Origin: Streptomyces atratus
GTDB taxonomy: Bacteria > Actinomycetota > Actinomycetes > Streptomycetales > Streptomycetaceae
Direction of reading: 5' to 3'
Assembly (NCBI RefSeq): GCF_900119365.1
Contig: NZ_FPJO01000025.1
Location: 1-64,000 of the forward strand
Length of the DNA stretch: 64,000 nt
Shown: piece by piece, positions 51,285 through 60,442 of the stretch
How the letters are laid out: every line of letters begins with the position of its first letter
How positions within the stretch are numbered: the first letter of the stretch is position 1
The notes under the pieces: generated by a model
The model's database searches: none
Seen by the model: the letters and a program-made list of their open reading frames with translations, nothing else
What the model was told of the DNA's origin: nothing
Position numbers and translations under genes: made by a program

Positions 51285-51696
51285 GACGTAACGCTCCTCA
51301 GCTCCTCGCTGACAGACCATCAGCGAATCGACCCGTGAGCCCTGATCGGGCGCGTGGGGAAATGTCTGACCGGATGTTGAAGATTGGCGCTGCTTGTTCG
51401 TTGCCTTGGCCAGCGTGCTTGCAGCACGATACATCGGATGATTGAAAGGGCCTCGGGTGAAGCTCGGTCATCCGGTGCTTGCTGTCCCGGCCGCTGTCGC
51501 ATTCGGATGTGCTCGGCGTGCGGGCGGCCAGTCTTCTCCCTGGACGTCCAAACTACCGGTACACCAGGTGCTTTCGCAGTGTGGTCGATGGTGTTCGGTC
51601 CTGCTGTGGAGGTGTCGGGTGGTGGGGGTCGAGCGCGGGGATGTGCCCGGCAAGGCTCTTGTGGGTCGGTGCGAGACTTTTGCATTCATCGGACTA
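51285..51696. other. Gene-free stretch between dehydrogenase and ABC operon
   Basis: About 410 bp with lower GC content than its surroundings and no convincing gene. Open frames here lack a family match or a ribosome-binding site. It should hold the dehydrogenase promoter on its left and lead into the ABC-operon promoter on its right. The composition (more A/T, uneven codon use) differs from flanking genes and may mark acquired or decayed DNA. Confidence 0.5.
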
Positions 51697-51745
51697 TTGA
51701 CCGAAGGATTCGGGCACAGCTAGCGTCCCAGCAAGCGCTTTCCAG
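51697..51745 (+). promoter_or_regulatory. Promoter and LacI-type operator of the sugar ABC operon
   Basis: TTGACC (51697-51702) and TAGCGT (51721-51726) are 18 bp apart, a plausible -35/-10 pair. Just downstream, AGCAAGCGCTTTCC (51730-51743) has the AAGCGCTT core of a LacI-family operator with one mismatch between arms. A repressor bound there would block the polymerase. No LacI gene is adjacent; the nearest in the window is at 9570. Confidence 0.65.
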
Positions 51746-51778
51746 GCCAGCTGTGATGCGGCGAAAACAGGAGTTGTC

Positions 51779-53107
51779 ATGCAGAGATCGCGGTGGATCG
51801 GTGCGGGTGTTCTCGCTTCCGCACTGGTCCTCACCAGCTGTACATCGGGGCCTGCGGGAGTGGATGCCAAGCAGAACTCGAAGGCACCGCTCGAACTGTG
51901 GACCCGGACGACACCGGGCGGACCGGGAGAGCAGGGAGCGATCAAACTCGCTGCCGCCTTCGAGAAGGCCACGGGTTACAAGGTCAAGGTCACTGCGATC
52001 TTCGACGACTTCGAGACCAAGCTGCAGCAGCGCGCCGCGCAGAAGAACCTGCCTGACATCGTCATGAACGATGTGACGCAGCTCGGTGCCATGCACAGCC
52101 AGGGCCTGCTGCGCGAGATCGACCTGGACAAGATCAAGAACAGCAAGCAGGCGGTCGGCCAGGGGCTGGACTCCGGCAAGAGCGTGGACGGGAAGCAGTT
52201 CGGCCTGCCGTACTCGGCACAGGCGTCCGCGCTGCTCATCCGCAAGGACTGGCGGGAGAAGCTGAAGCTCGAAGTCCCCAGGAGCTGGGACGACTTCGCC
52301 GCGATGGCCGAGGCGTTCACCACCAAGGACCCCGACGGCGACGGAAAGAAGAACACGTACGGCCTCGCCGCCCCGCTGTCCACCAAGCGCGGATACGCCT
52401 CCTGGTACTTCTCCAACTTCCTCTGGGCCGCGGGCGGAGACTTCATCACCGAGACCGGGGACGGCAAGTACAAGCCCGCGATGACCACGGAGGAATCGGT
52501 CCGGGCCGTGCAGTGGTTCCGCGACCTCGGCTGCAAGTCCAAGGTCATCCAGCCGGGCGCCGTCACCATGGAGACCCCGCCCACCAACGAGACCTTCGAG
52601 GCCGGCCGGACCGGCATGTTCGTCGTCGGACCGTACCTGCTGCCCCGCTTCGACGAGACCCTCGGCAAGGACAAGTACGAGGTGGTGCCGATGCCCAAGG
52701 GGCCGACGGACGCCACCGTGCTCGCCGAGGGCGGGTCCGTCTACCTGATGGCCGGCTCCGAGAACATGGTGGGCCAGGACGCCTTCGCCGACTTCGCCAT
52801 CTCCGCCGAGGGCCAGAAGACCGGCATGGCGGGCGACACCGGCTTCACCGTGCAGCTGCCCGTCAACAAGACGGTGGACATCTCCAAGGTCCGCCCCGAC
52901 CCCCGCTGGAAGACCTACGCCGAGATCTACCAGGAATCCGGCCGGTACGCGCCGTCCATTCCGAACTGGACCCCGGTGCGGCAGACGACCGCCGAGAGCG
53001 TCAACGCGCTGATGGCCGACTGCGGTCTGGACACCGGGACCAAGCTGAAGGAGCTCGACAAGCAGCTCGCCGACATCCTCAAGGAACAGGGAATCGCCGC
53101 GTCATGA
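51779..53107 (+). CDS. Sugar ABC transporter substrate-binding lipoprotein
   Basis: A 442-residue family 1 binding protein. The signal and lipobox are ALVLTSCTS. GYKVKVTAIFDDFETKLQQRAAQKNLPDIVMNDVTQLGAM and the EESVRAVQWFRDLGCKS block are typical of oligosaccharide binders (UgpB/MalE type). Inside an operon with lyases and a fucosidase, the ligand is probably an unsaturated or fucosylated oligosaccharide. Start ATG 51779 lies downstream of CAGGAG. Its stop overlaps the first permease (ATGA). Confidence 0.92.
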   Translation: MQRSRWIGAGVLASALVLTSCTSGPAGVDAKQNSKAPLELWTRTTPGGPGEQGAIKLAAAFEKATGYKVKVTAIFDDFETKLQQRAAQKNLPDIVMNDVTQLGAMHSQGLLREIDLDKIKNSKQAVGQGLDSGKSVDGKQFGLPYSAQASALLIRKDWREKLKLEVPRSWDDFAAMAEAFTTKDPDGDGKKNTYGLAAPLSTKRGYASWYFSNFLWAAGGDFITETGDGKYKPAMTTEESVRAVQWFRDLGCKSKVIQPGAVTMETPPTNETFEAGRTGMFVVGPYLLPRFDETLGKDKYEVVPMPKGPTDATVLAEGGSVYLMAGSENMVGQDAFADFAISAEGQKTGMAGDTGFTVQLPVNKTVDISKVRPDPRWKTYAEIYQESGRYAPSIPNWTPVRQTTAESVNALMADCGLDTGTKLKELDKQLADILKEQGIAAS

Positions 53108-54075
53108 GTCTTGACCAGGCGGATCCGGCCGCCCCCCCGGCGGCCGGGCCCGCCACCCGGAAATCGGGCCGCGCGGCCGGCGGGGCCGCCGGCCGCCGGG
53201 GGCACGACCGCCGGGCGGGCCGGTGGTGGACGCCGTGGCTGTTCCTCGCCCCGGCACTGCTCCTCTTCCTGTACTTCAAGTTCATCCCCATGGTCAGCGC
53301 GCTGACCATGTCCTTCCAGGACGTCCAGCCCTACCTCGGCAACAAGTGGGTCGGCACCGAGAACTACTCCACGGTCCTCCAGTCCGACGGCTTCCGCGAG
53401 GCCGCCTGGCACACCGTGGTCCTCGCCGCCGGGCAGACGGCCGGCTCGATGGCCCTCGGCCTCGTACTCGCGCTGCTGATGGAGGGCCAGGGGCGCCGGC
53501 TGGGATTCGTGCGCTCCGCGGCGTTCCTGCCGGTCGTGGTGCCGATCGCGGTCGTCGCCGAACTGTGGCGGATCATGTACCACCCGACGTCGGACGGCAT
53601 GCTCAACTCCATCCTCGGTCTGGTGGGACTGGGCCCCTCGGGATTCATCAACGACCCCGACACATCGATGGCCTCCATCATGCTCACCGGCATCTGGCGG
53701 GGCGCCCCCTACGACATGATGATCTTCCTCGCCGGCCTCACCAGCGTGGACCGCGGTCTGTACGAGGCCGCGAAGGTCGACGGCGCCTCCAGACTGCAAC
53801 GGGTCTGGCATGTGACGGTGCCCGGACTGCGGTCGGTGTTCTCGATCCTGTTCATCCTCGCCGCGATCCGCGGACTGCGCGTGTTCACCGAGGTTTTCCT
53901 GCTCACCAACGGTGGGCCCGACGGCTCCACCGAGGTCGTGATGACTCTGATCTACAAGCTCGGGCTGGAGCAGAACAGACTCGGCGTCGGCGCGGCGGGA
54001 GCCGTCCTGCTGTTCATCGCGACGCTGATCCTGACAGTCGTCGTCCACCTGCTGCGACGGAGAGAGAGCAAATGA
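53104..54075 (+). CDS. Sugar ABC transporter permease (MalF/UgpA type)
   Basis: A 323-residue permease with six helices. A disordered Ala/Gly/Arg-rich N-terminus precedes WTPWLFLAPALLLFLYF. The EAA loop is GLYEAAKVDGASRLQRVWHVTVPGLRSV. It overlaps both neighbours by 4 bp, so the three genes are coupled. Confidence 0.93.
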   Translation: MSLDQADPAAPPAAGPATRKSGRAAGGAAGRRGHDRRAGRWWTPWLFLAPALLLFLYFKFIPMVSALTMSFQDVQPYLGNKWVGTENYSTVLQSDGFREAAWHTVVLAAGQTAGSMALGLVLALLMEGQGRRLGFVRSAAFLPVVVPIAVVAELWRIMYHPTSDGMLNSILGLVGLGPSGFINDPDTSMASIMLTGIWRGAPYDMMIFLAGLTSVDRGLYEAAKVDGASRLQRVWHVTVPGLRSVFSILFILAAIRGLRVFTEVFLLTNGGPDGSTEVVMTLIYKLGLEQNRLGVGAAGAVLLFIATLILTVVVHLLRRRESK

Positions 54076-54938
54076 ACGCGCCGACCGAGACCGCGCTGGG
54101 CCTGACGGAGAGCAGGAGTCCGGGCGGGCGGATCCTGAAGGCCGTCACCTACCTGCTGGTCCTGATCGTCTTCGCAGGGCCCCTGCTGGCCCTGCTGGTC
54201 AGCGCCTTCAGCCAGGTCAAGGACCCGACACAGCTGAGCGTCATCCCCTCGGGCGCCACCCTGGACAACTTCCGGATCGCCTTCGACCAGGGCGTGCTCG
54301 CGTACCTGCTGAACTCCTTCTTCGTGGTCGGCTTCGGCCTGCTGCTCCAGGTGGCCGTCTCCGTACTGGCCGGATACGCCCTGGCCAGGAAGGTCTTCCC
54401 GGGGATGACGCTGGTGCTCGTCGCCATCCTGGCGACGCTGATGCTGCCCGAGGAGATCCTGGCCCTCCCGCTGTCCGTGATCCTCTCCGACCTGCCGGTC
54501 GTCCACTTCAACCTCATCGGCACCCTGGCCGGAATGATCGTCCCGCTGGGTGCCTGGGGATTCTCCATCCTCGTGATGACCGAGTTCATGAAGGACGTGC
54601 CCCGGGAACTCGAAGAGGCCGCCCGCATCGACGGCGCCGGTGACCTGCGCATCTTCGCCCAGATCATCCTGCCGATGTGCAAGCCCGCACTCGGGGTCAT
54701 CGGAGTCTTCGGCTTCACCATGATCTGGGACCAGTACCTGCTGCCCCTCCTGGTCTCCACCGACTCCTCCTCGTACACGCTCCCGCTGGCGCTGCGGACC
54801 CTGCGGATCGACCCCGCCGTCACTCCCGGAGTGGTGATGGCCGCCTCCCTGCTGGCGCTGCTCCCCTCCGTGATCGTCTTCCTGTTCTTCCAGCGTTCCT
54901 TCGTGCACGGTCTGTCCTCCGGCGCCCTGAAGGGCTGA
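54072..54938 (+). CDS. Sugar ABC transporter permease (MalG/UgpE type)
   Basis: A 288-residue permease. The EAA loop is ELEEAARIDGAGDLRIFAQIILPMCKPALG. No ATPase gene follows; in Streptomyces such importers usually share the MsiK ATPase encoded elsewhere, which probably holds here. Confidence 0.93.
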   Translation: MNAPTETALGLTESRSPGGRILKAVTYLLVLIVFAGPLLALLVSAFSQVKDPTQLSVIPSGATLDNFRIAFDQGVLAYLLNSFFVVGFGLLLQVAVSVLAGYALARKVFPGMTLVLVAILATLMLPEEILALPLSVILSDLPVVHFNLIGTLAGMIVPLGAWGFSILVMTEFMKDVPRELEEAARIDGAGDLRIFAQIILPMCKPALGVIGVFGFTMIWDQYLLPLLVSTDSSSYTLPLALRTLRIDPAVTPGVVMAASLLALLPSVIVFLFFQRSFVHGLSSGALKG

Positions 54939-55034
54939 CCGGCAGGCCGTCCGCACACGAACCCCCGTACCACCAGCCCTCCGGCGGCGCACCGAACACG
55001 CCACCGGACGCCGACGACAAGGAACGATGCCCCC

Positions 55035-56357
55035 ATGACCCCGAGCGCCGAGACCCCGGCTCCCGCGCCCGCCCCGGACACGACCTGGTTCACCACCGAC
55101 CGGTTCGGCATGTTCGTCCACTGGGGCCTGTACTCGCTCCCCGCACGGCACGAGTGGGTCAAGAACCGCGAGAAGCTGACCGACGAGCAGTACCAGGTCT
55201 ATTTCGACCACTTCGACCCCGACCGCTACGACCCGGTCCGGTGGGCCAGGGCCGCGAGGGCGGCGGGCATGCGGTACGTCGTCCTGACCACCAAGCACCA
55301 CGACGGCTTCTGCCTGTGGGACAGCGCCCTCACCGAATACAAGGTCACCAACACCCCGCACGGCCGCGACCTCGTCGGACCGTTCGTCGAGGCGTGCCGC
55401 GCCGAAGGGCTCAAGGTCGGCCTCTACTACTCCCTCATCGACTGGCACCACCCGTCGTTTCCGGTGGACGGAACCCATCCGCAGCGCGACGACGAGGAGT
55501 TCAAGGCCGCGGCCGCCGGCCGGGACATCCGCGAGTACCAGCGCTACCTGCACGGCCAGGTCCGCGAGCTGCTGACGTCCTTCGGCCGCGTGGACTACCT
55601 GTTCTTCGACTTCTCGTACGCGGGCCGGATCTGGTGGGGCGGCAAGGGAGCGGACGACTGGGACTCCCCGAAGCTGCTGTCGATGGTCCGCGAACTCCAG
55701 CCGCACATCCTCGTCAACGACCGGACCGGCCTGCCCGGCGACTTCATCACCCCCGAGCAATACCAGCCCTCGGGCCCCATGACCAAGGACGGCCGCCCCG
55801 TGCTGTGGGAGGCATGCCAGACGCTCAACGGGAGCTGGGGCTACGACCGCGACAACCTGGACCACAAGAGCGCCGACCTGCTGATCCGCATGCTGGTCGA
55901 CGGGGTCTCCAAGGGCGGCAACCTGCTGCTCAACGTCGGCCCGACCGGCCGCGGAGACCTCGAACCGCGTGCCGTCGCCGTCCTCGGGGAGATCGGCCGG
56001 TGGATGGACCTGCACGAGCGGTCGGTCCGCGGCTGCGGCCCGTCCCCGTACACCGCACCCGCCGAATGCCGCTACACCCAGCGCGGCGACCGGCTCTACG
56101 TCCACCTGTTCGCCTGGCCGCTGCGCCATCTGCACCTGCCGGGACTCGCCGGCCGGGTGCGCTACGCCCAGTTGCTGAACGACGCCTCCGAGATCACCCA
56201 GGTCCACATCGACCCGGACCGGGCCGCGCTCAACACCGAAATGGGCGGGCAGCCCGTCGGAACGCTCACGCTGGAGATCCCCGTCCAGCGCCCCGACACC
56301 GCCGTGCCTGTCATCGAGCTGTTCCTGGACACTCCGGCCGACCCGGCCGACGGCTGA
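55035..56357 (+). CDS. Alpha-L-fucosidase, GH29
   Basis: A 440-residue cytoplasmic glycoside hydrolase with no signal peptide. The (beta/alpha)8 N-terminus has FGMFVHWGLYSLP and YVVLTTKHHDGFCLWDS. The catalytic nucleophile is probably Asp192 in VDYLFFDFSYAG. LLLNVGPTGRGDLEPRAV ends the barrel, before a beta-sandwich. Being intracellular, it should act on oligosaccharides brought in by the ABC transporter just upstream. Start ATG 55035 after AAGGA. Confidence 0.92.
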   Translation: MTPSAETPAPAPAPDTTWFTTDRFGMFVHWGLYSLPARHEWVKNREKLTDEQYQVYFDHFDPDRYDPVRWARAARAAGMRYVVLTTKHHDGFCLWDSALTEYKVTNTPHGRDLVGPFVEACRAEGLKVGLYYSLIDWHHPSFPVDGTHPQRDDEEFKAAAAGRDIREYQRYLHGQVRELLTSFGRVDYLFFDFSYAGRIWWGGKGADDWDSPKLLSMVRELQPHILVNDRTGLPGDFITPEQYQPSGPMTKDGRPVLWEACQTLNGSWGYDRDNLDHKSADLLIRMLVDGVSKGGNLLLNVGPTGRGDLEPRAVAVLGEIGRWMDLHERSVRGCGPSPYTAPAECRYTQRGDRLYVHLFAWPLRHLHLPGLAGRVRYAQLLNDASEITQVHIDPDRAALNTEMGGQPVGTLTLEIPVQRPDTAVPVIELFLDTPADPADG

Positions 56358-56373
56358 GCCCACCGACCACTCA

Positions 56374-56404
56374 CCGGCGGTCGGCCGATGCGGCCGACCG
56401 CCGG
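56374..56404 (+). terminator. Hairpin between the fucosidase and first PL6 gene
   Basis: A 14-bp perfect stem (56374-56387 with 56391-56404) closes a 3-nt loop, 17 bp past the fucosidase stop. The lyase genes may therefore have their own or attenuated expression. Confidence 0.8.
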
Positions 56405-56448
56405 GACGGGCCCGGCTCCCGATCCACCACCACACTCACGGAGGCATC

Positions 56449-57888
56449 ATGCAACGCCGCACGTTCCTCATGGCCACCGCGGCAGGGGCGGCGCTGACCG
56501 TCGTCCCCACCGGCGGTCTCCTGACCGCGAGCGCGACGGCGGCCCCGGCCCCGGCCACCGTCGGTTCGCTGGAGGAGCTCCAGGCCGCGATCGACCGGGC
56601 ACGACCGGGTGACCGCATCGTCGTGGCCGATGGCAGATACACCGTCCCGTCGGGCCGCCCCCTCACCATCCGGAACAAGCAGGGCACCGAGCGCGCGCCC
56701 ATCACCGTCGTCGCCCGGTCCCGCGGCGGCGTCGTCCTCGACGGCGAACAGAGCTTCGTCCTCGACACGTCCAGCCACATCACCATCAGTGGCTTCTCCT
56801 TCCGCCAGAGCAGCACCCTGGACATCCCACCGAACTGCTCGCACATCAGGCTGACCCGCAACGACTTCCAGCTCGCCGACATCGAGGGCCTGCACTGGGT
56901 GATGGTGCGTGCGGACGACAGCGAGGTCGACCACAACCACTTCCACGGCAAGTCCACGCTCGGCATCTACCTCGGCATCGAGGGCGCGGGTACGGAGGAG
57001 ATGGCACAGCGCGTCCATGTGTTCAGGAACTACTTCTCCGACCACACCTTCGCCGGGTCCAACGGCGGAGAGCCGATCCGGCTCGGCGTCAGCCCCCGGG
57101 CGCTGTCCAGCGCCCACGCGGTCGTGGAGTACAACCTGTTCGAGCGCGCCAACGGCGACCCGGAGGCCATTTCCGTCAAGAGCTCGGACAACGTCATCCG
57201 GCACAACACCATCCGCGACAGCCTCGGCGGGATCGTCCTGCGGCACGGCAACCGCAACCGGGTGGAGGCCAACCACCTCGTCGCCGGCACGGAAGGGGTG
57301 CGGATCTACGGCAATGACCATGTGATCGTCAACAACCATCTCGCCGGTCTGTCCGGGCGGGCCCTGGTGATCGGCAGCGGTTCGGAGCGCGACCACCTGC
57401 CCGGCGAGACGCCCGACGCGCGCCGCGGCAACGACGCACCCGACCGGGTCCTCATCGCGTACAACACCCTGGTGAACAACAAGGGCACACTCTCCGGCGA
57501 GAGTCAGCGCCCCCACGAGCCGCGCGATGTGACCGTCGCGGACAATCTGCTCGTCGGGGACTCGGGCGAGCTGGTCGCGATGGCGAACACCGTACGGTTC
57601 ACCTGGTCCGGCAACATCCTGTGGGGTGCCGCCGCCGACGGCAACATCCCCGCCGGTGGCTACACCCGCGTCGACCCGAAGCTGGTGACGGGCCCGGACG
57701 GCGTGGCCCGGCTGGCCGCGGACAGCCCGGCGATCGGCGCGGCCACACTCAGGCGGTCACCGGTCACCCACGACATCGACGGCGACCCGCGCGGCCGGCA
57801 CCGGGACGTGGGCGCGGACGAGTACGCGAAGCGGGCACCCAGGCACCGGCCACTGACCCCGGCCGACGTCGGTCCGCACGCCCGCTGA
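56449..57888 (+). CDS. Polysaccharide lyase family 6 (alginate lyase/chondroitinase B type), copy 1
   Basis: A 479-residue secreted right-handed beta-helix lyase. A Tat signal (QRRTFLMATAAGAALT) starts the protein. The catalytic base and acid are Lys244 (ISVKSSDN) and Arg265 (VLRHGNRN), 21 residues apart as in known PL6 enzymes. The calcium site that usually reads E-x-E five to seven residues before the Lys is here Asp237-Pro-Glu239 (ANGDPEAI). Many N-x(n)-N ladder turns (YNLFERANG, RHNTIRDS, VNNHLAG) fit the fold. It is the first of two tandem copies. Confidence 0.9.
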   Translation: MQRRTFLMATAAGAALTVVPTGGLLTASATAAPAPATVGSLEELQAAIDRARPGDRIVVADGRYTVPSGRPLTIRNKQGTERAPITVVARSRGGVVLDGEQSFVLDTSSHITISGFSFRQSSTLDIPPNCSHIRLTRNDFQLADIEGLHWVMVRADDSEVDHNHFHGKSTLGIYLGIEGAGTEEMAQRVHVFRNYFSDHTFAGSNGGEPIRLGVSPRALSSAHAVVEYNLFERANGDPEAISVKSSDNVIRHNTIRDSLGGIVLRHGNRNRVEANHLVAGTEGVRIYGNDHVIVNNHLAGLSGRALVIGSGSERDHLPGETPDARRGNDAPDRVLIAYNTLVNNKGTLSGESQRPHEPRDVTVADNLLVGDSGELVAMANTVRFTWSGNILWGAAADGNIPAGGYTRVDPKLVTGPDGVARLAADSPAIGAATLRRSPVTHDIDGDPRGRHRDVGADEYAKRAPRHRPLTPADVGPHAR

Positions 57889-58019
57889 TCACCCGCCCGA
57901 GCGGGACGGCCGGTCCGGTCCGCCACCGGCTGTCCCCACCACCACCGGTCGGCCGGCAACGTCCAGCGCGGGGGCTGTACGGACCGGCCCGTCACGTACT
58001 TGTCGCCACAGGAGGCATC

Positions 58020-59447
58020 ATGCAACGACGCACGTTCCTCAGGGGCACCGCGGTGGCAGCACTCGCCGCCGTGCCCCTCAGCACCTCGATGTCGGCCGAC
58101 GCCTCGGCGGCCGACACAACGGTCGGCTCCCTGGCCGAACTCCAGAGCGCGATCAACGGCGCCGCACCCGGCGACCGGATCGTCGTGGCCGACGGCACCT
58201 ACACCGTTCCGGCGGGCGGCGCGATCAATGTCTCCGGCAAGAACGGCACCAGCGCCGCGCAGATCACCATCGTCTCGAAGAGCCGCGGCGGCGCGGTGCT
58301 GCGCGGCGAACGCAGCTTCGTCTTCGCCAATTCGAGCAACGTCACCGTCAGCGGCTTCGCCTTCCGGCAGAGCACCACGATGGAGATCCCGGCGGACTGC
58401 TCGTCGATCCGGCTGACCCGCAACGACTTCCAGCACGCGGACTCCGGCGACCCGTACTGGCTCGTCGTACGGGCGAACGACACGAAGATCGACCGGAACC
58501 ACTTCCACGACAAGACCACCGCAGGCATCTTCCTCGTCGTCGACGGCCCGGGCTCGACCGCCATGGCCCAGAACATCCACATCTTCAGGAACCACTTCTC
58601 CGACCACAGTTTCTCCGGGGACAACGGCGGCGAGTCGATCCGCCTCGGCGTCAGCGGTCGGGCGTTGTCCGGCGCCCACGCGGTCGTGGAGTACAACCTG
58701 TTCGAGCGTGCCAATGGTGACCCCGAGGCCATCTCGGTCAAGTCCTCCGACAACACCATCCGTTACAACACCATCCGCGACAGCCGCGGCGGAATCGTGC
58801 TCCGCCACGGCAACCGCTCCAGGGTGGAGGGCAATTACCTGATCGGTGGCAGCGAGGGTGTGCGGCTGTACGGGAACGACCACCTGATCGTCAACAACTA
58901 CCTCAGCGGGCTGTCGGGCCGGGCCCTGGTCGTCGGCAGCGGCACCACCCGCGACCACAACTCGGGCGAGACGCAGGACGAGCGGCGCGGCAACGACGCC
59001 TGCGACCGCGCGGTGATCGTGCACAACACCCTGATCGGCAACTCCAGCACACTCTCGGGCGAGACCCGGACGTACGAGCCCCGGGACGTGGTCATCGCCG
59101 ACAACCTGCTGGCCGGCGACTCCGGCAGCCTCGTCGCGATGGGGACGACCACCAACTTCACCTGGCAGACCAACATGTTGTGGGGTGCGGCGGCCAACGG
59201 CAACATCCCGTCCGGGGGTTACACCCGCGTCGACCCGAAGCTGGCGACGGGCCAGGACGGCGTGGCCCGGCTGTCGGCGGGCAGCCCGGCGATCGGCGCC
59301 GCCACGCTGGCGAGCCCGGCCGTGGCCGACGACATCGACGGCGACTCGCGGGGCACCACGCGGGACATCGGCGCCGACGAGTACTCGACCGCGGCCGCGC
59401 TCCGTCACCCCCTCACGACCGCGGACGTGGGTCCGAACGCATCGTGA
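58020..59447 (+). CDS. Polysaccharide lyase family 6, copy 2
   Basis: A 475-residue paralogue of the preceding lyase with matching blocks along its length and the same start context (GGAGGCATC before the ATG). The Tat signal is QRRTFLRGTAVAALAAV. Catalytic Lys241 and Arg262 are conserved, and the same D-P-E variant occurs. Divergence is scattered, so the duplication is old. A perfect 30-bp palindrome at 59463-59492 follows. Confidence 0.9.
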   Translation: MQRRTFLRGTAVAALAAVPLSTSMSADASAADTTVGSLAELQSAINGAAPGDRIVVADGTYTVPAGGAINVSGKNGTSAAQITIVSKSRGGAVLRGERSFVFANSSNVTVSGFAFRQSTTMEIPADCSSIRLTRNDFQHADSGDPYWLVVRANDTKIDRNHFHDKTTAGIFLVVDGPGSTAMAQNIHIFRNHFSDHSFSGDNGGESIRLGVSGRALSGAHAVVEYNLFERANGDPEAISVKSSDNTIRYNTIRDSRGGIVLRHGNRSRVEGNYLIGGSEGVRLYGNDHLIVNNYLSGLSGRALVVGSGTTRDHNSGETQDERRGNDACDRAVIVHNTLIGNSSTLSGETRTYEPRDVVIADNLLAGDSGSLVAMGTTTNFTWQTNMLWGAAANGNIPSGGYTRVDPKLATGQDGVARLSAGSPAIGAATLASPAVADDIDGDSRGTTRDIGADEYSTAAALRHPLTTADVGPNAS

Positions 59448-59462
59448 GAACTCACCGGTGAT

Positions 59463-59492
59463 CCGGTCCGCCCGCCCGGGCGGGCGGACCGG
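59463..59492 (+). terminator. Perfect palindrome after the second PL6 gene
   Basis: Two 15-bp halves (59463-59477 with 59478-59492) are exact complements, 15 bp past the stop. It can act as a terminator hairpin, or as a site for a dimeric protein. Confidence 0.75.
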
Positions 59493-59551
59493 AACCGCCC
59501 GGCAAGGGCGGGGGAGGAGACGCCGCGAGACGGCCGAAGGAAGGAAGCGTT

Positions 59552-60403
59552 GTGACAGGCAGGGGGAGCCACGGCCACGAGGAGCGGGGGTCCGGCATGG
59601 CGGACGGCGTTCCGGGCGGTCCACCGACCGGGCCGGGTACGCCCGTGATCAGGCCGGGGCTGTGCTCGGTCACCTTCCGGCGGCTGCCCGCGCCCGAACT
59701 CGCACGCCGCGCCGCCGACGCGGGCCTGGAAGTGATCGAGTGGGGAGCGGACGTGCACGCGCCCCCGGAGGACCCCGACGCCGTCCGCGCGGCCCGCGAG
59801 GCCTCGGACGGATACGGGCTCACCTGCTGCTCGTACGGCTCCTACTTCCGCGCCACACAGGACGAGGCGGCCGAGTTTCCCGCGACAGCCCGCGCCGCGG
59901 TGCTCCTCGGGGCTCCGCGGGTGCGGGTCTGGGCGGGCGGGGCCGGCTCGCGGGACGCCACACCCGAGGAGCGGAGCGGGACCGTCGCCCGCCTGCGGGA
60001 AGCGGCTCGGACCGCCGCGGACCACGGGCTGGAGCTCGCGCTGGAGTTCCACTCGAAGACCCTCACCGACACCGTCGAATCCACCGTCCGGCTGCTGGAC
60101 GAGGTGGGCTCGGACAACCTCCGTACCTACTGGCAGCCGCCGCAGGACGTTCCCGACGAGGAGGCACTGGCGGGCCTCGCCGCGCTCGTCGACCGGGTCA
60201 GCGCGGTGCACGTCTTCTCCTGGTGGCCGGGCAACCACCGACTTCGGCTGGCAGACCGCGAGGGCCTGTGGGCCGGGGTCTTCGGCCTGCTGAACGAACG
60301 GCGTGTCCCCATGGAGGCGCTTCTGGAGTTCGTGCCCGGCGACGACCCGGACGTGCTCTCGCGCGAGGCCGATACGCTGCGGCGCGTCGCGGCTCACCGC
60401 TGA
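59552..60403 (+). CDS. Sugar phosphate isomerase/epimerase family TIM barrel
   Basis: A 283-residue AP-endonuclease-2/xylose-isomerase-like protein. GLCSVTFRRLPAPELARRAADAGLEVIEWGADVHAP starts the barrel. Metal-binding positions are LALEFHSKTLTDT and VSAVHVFSWWPGNHR. It probably isomerises or epimerises a sugar released from the lyase and fucosidase products. Start GTG 59552 (GGAAGGAAGC upstream). Confidence 0.82.
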   Translation: MTGRGSHGHEERGSGMADGVPGGPPTGPGTPVIRPGLCSVTFRRLPAPELARRAADAGLEVIEWGADVHAPPEDPDAVRAAREASDGYGLTCCSYGSYFRATQDEAAEFPATARAAVLLGAPRVRVWAGGAGSRDATPEERSGTVARLREAARTAADHGLELALEFHSKTLTDTVESTVRLLDEVGSDNLRTYWQPPQDVPDEEALAGLAALVDRVSAVHVFSWWPGNHRLRLADREGLWAGVFGLLNERRVPMEALLEFVPGDDPDVLSREADTLRRVAAHR

Positions 60404-60442
60404 GCGGCGCCCCTACCGACACCCGATATCAGGACGGCACAC

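Noticed and set aside
51442..51723. A 93-codon frame before the sugar ABC operon
   Set aside because: No ribosome-binding site or recognisable content, and it overlaps the predicted promoter.
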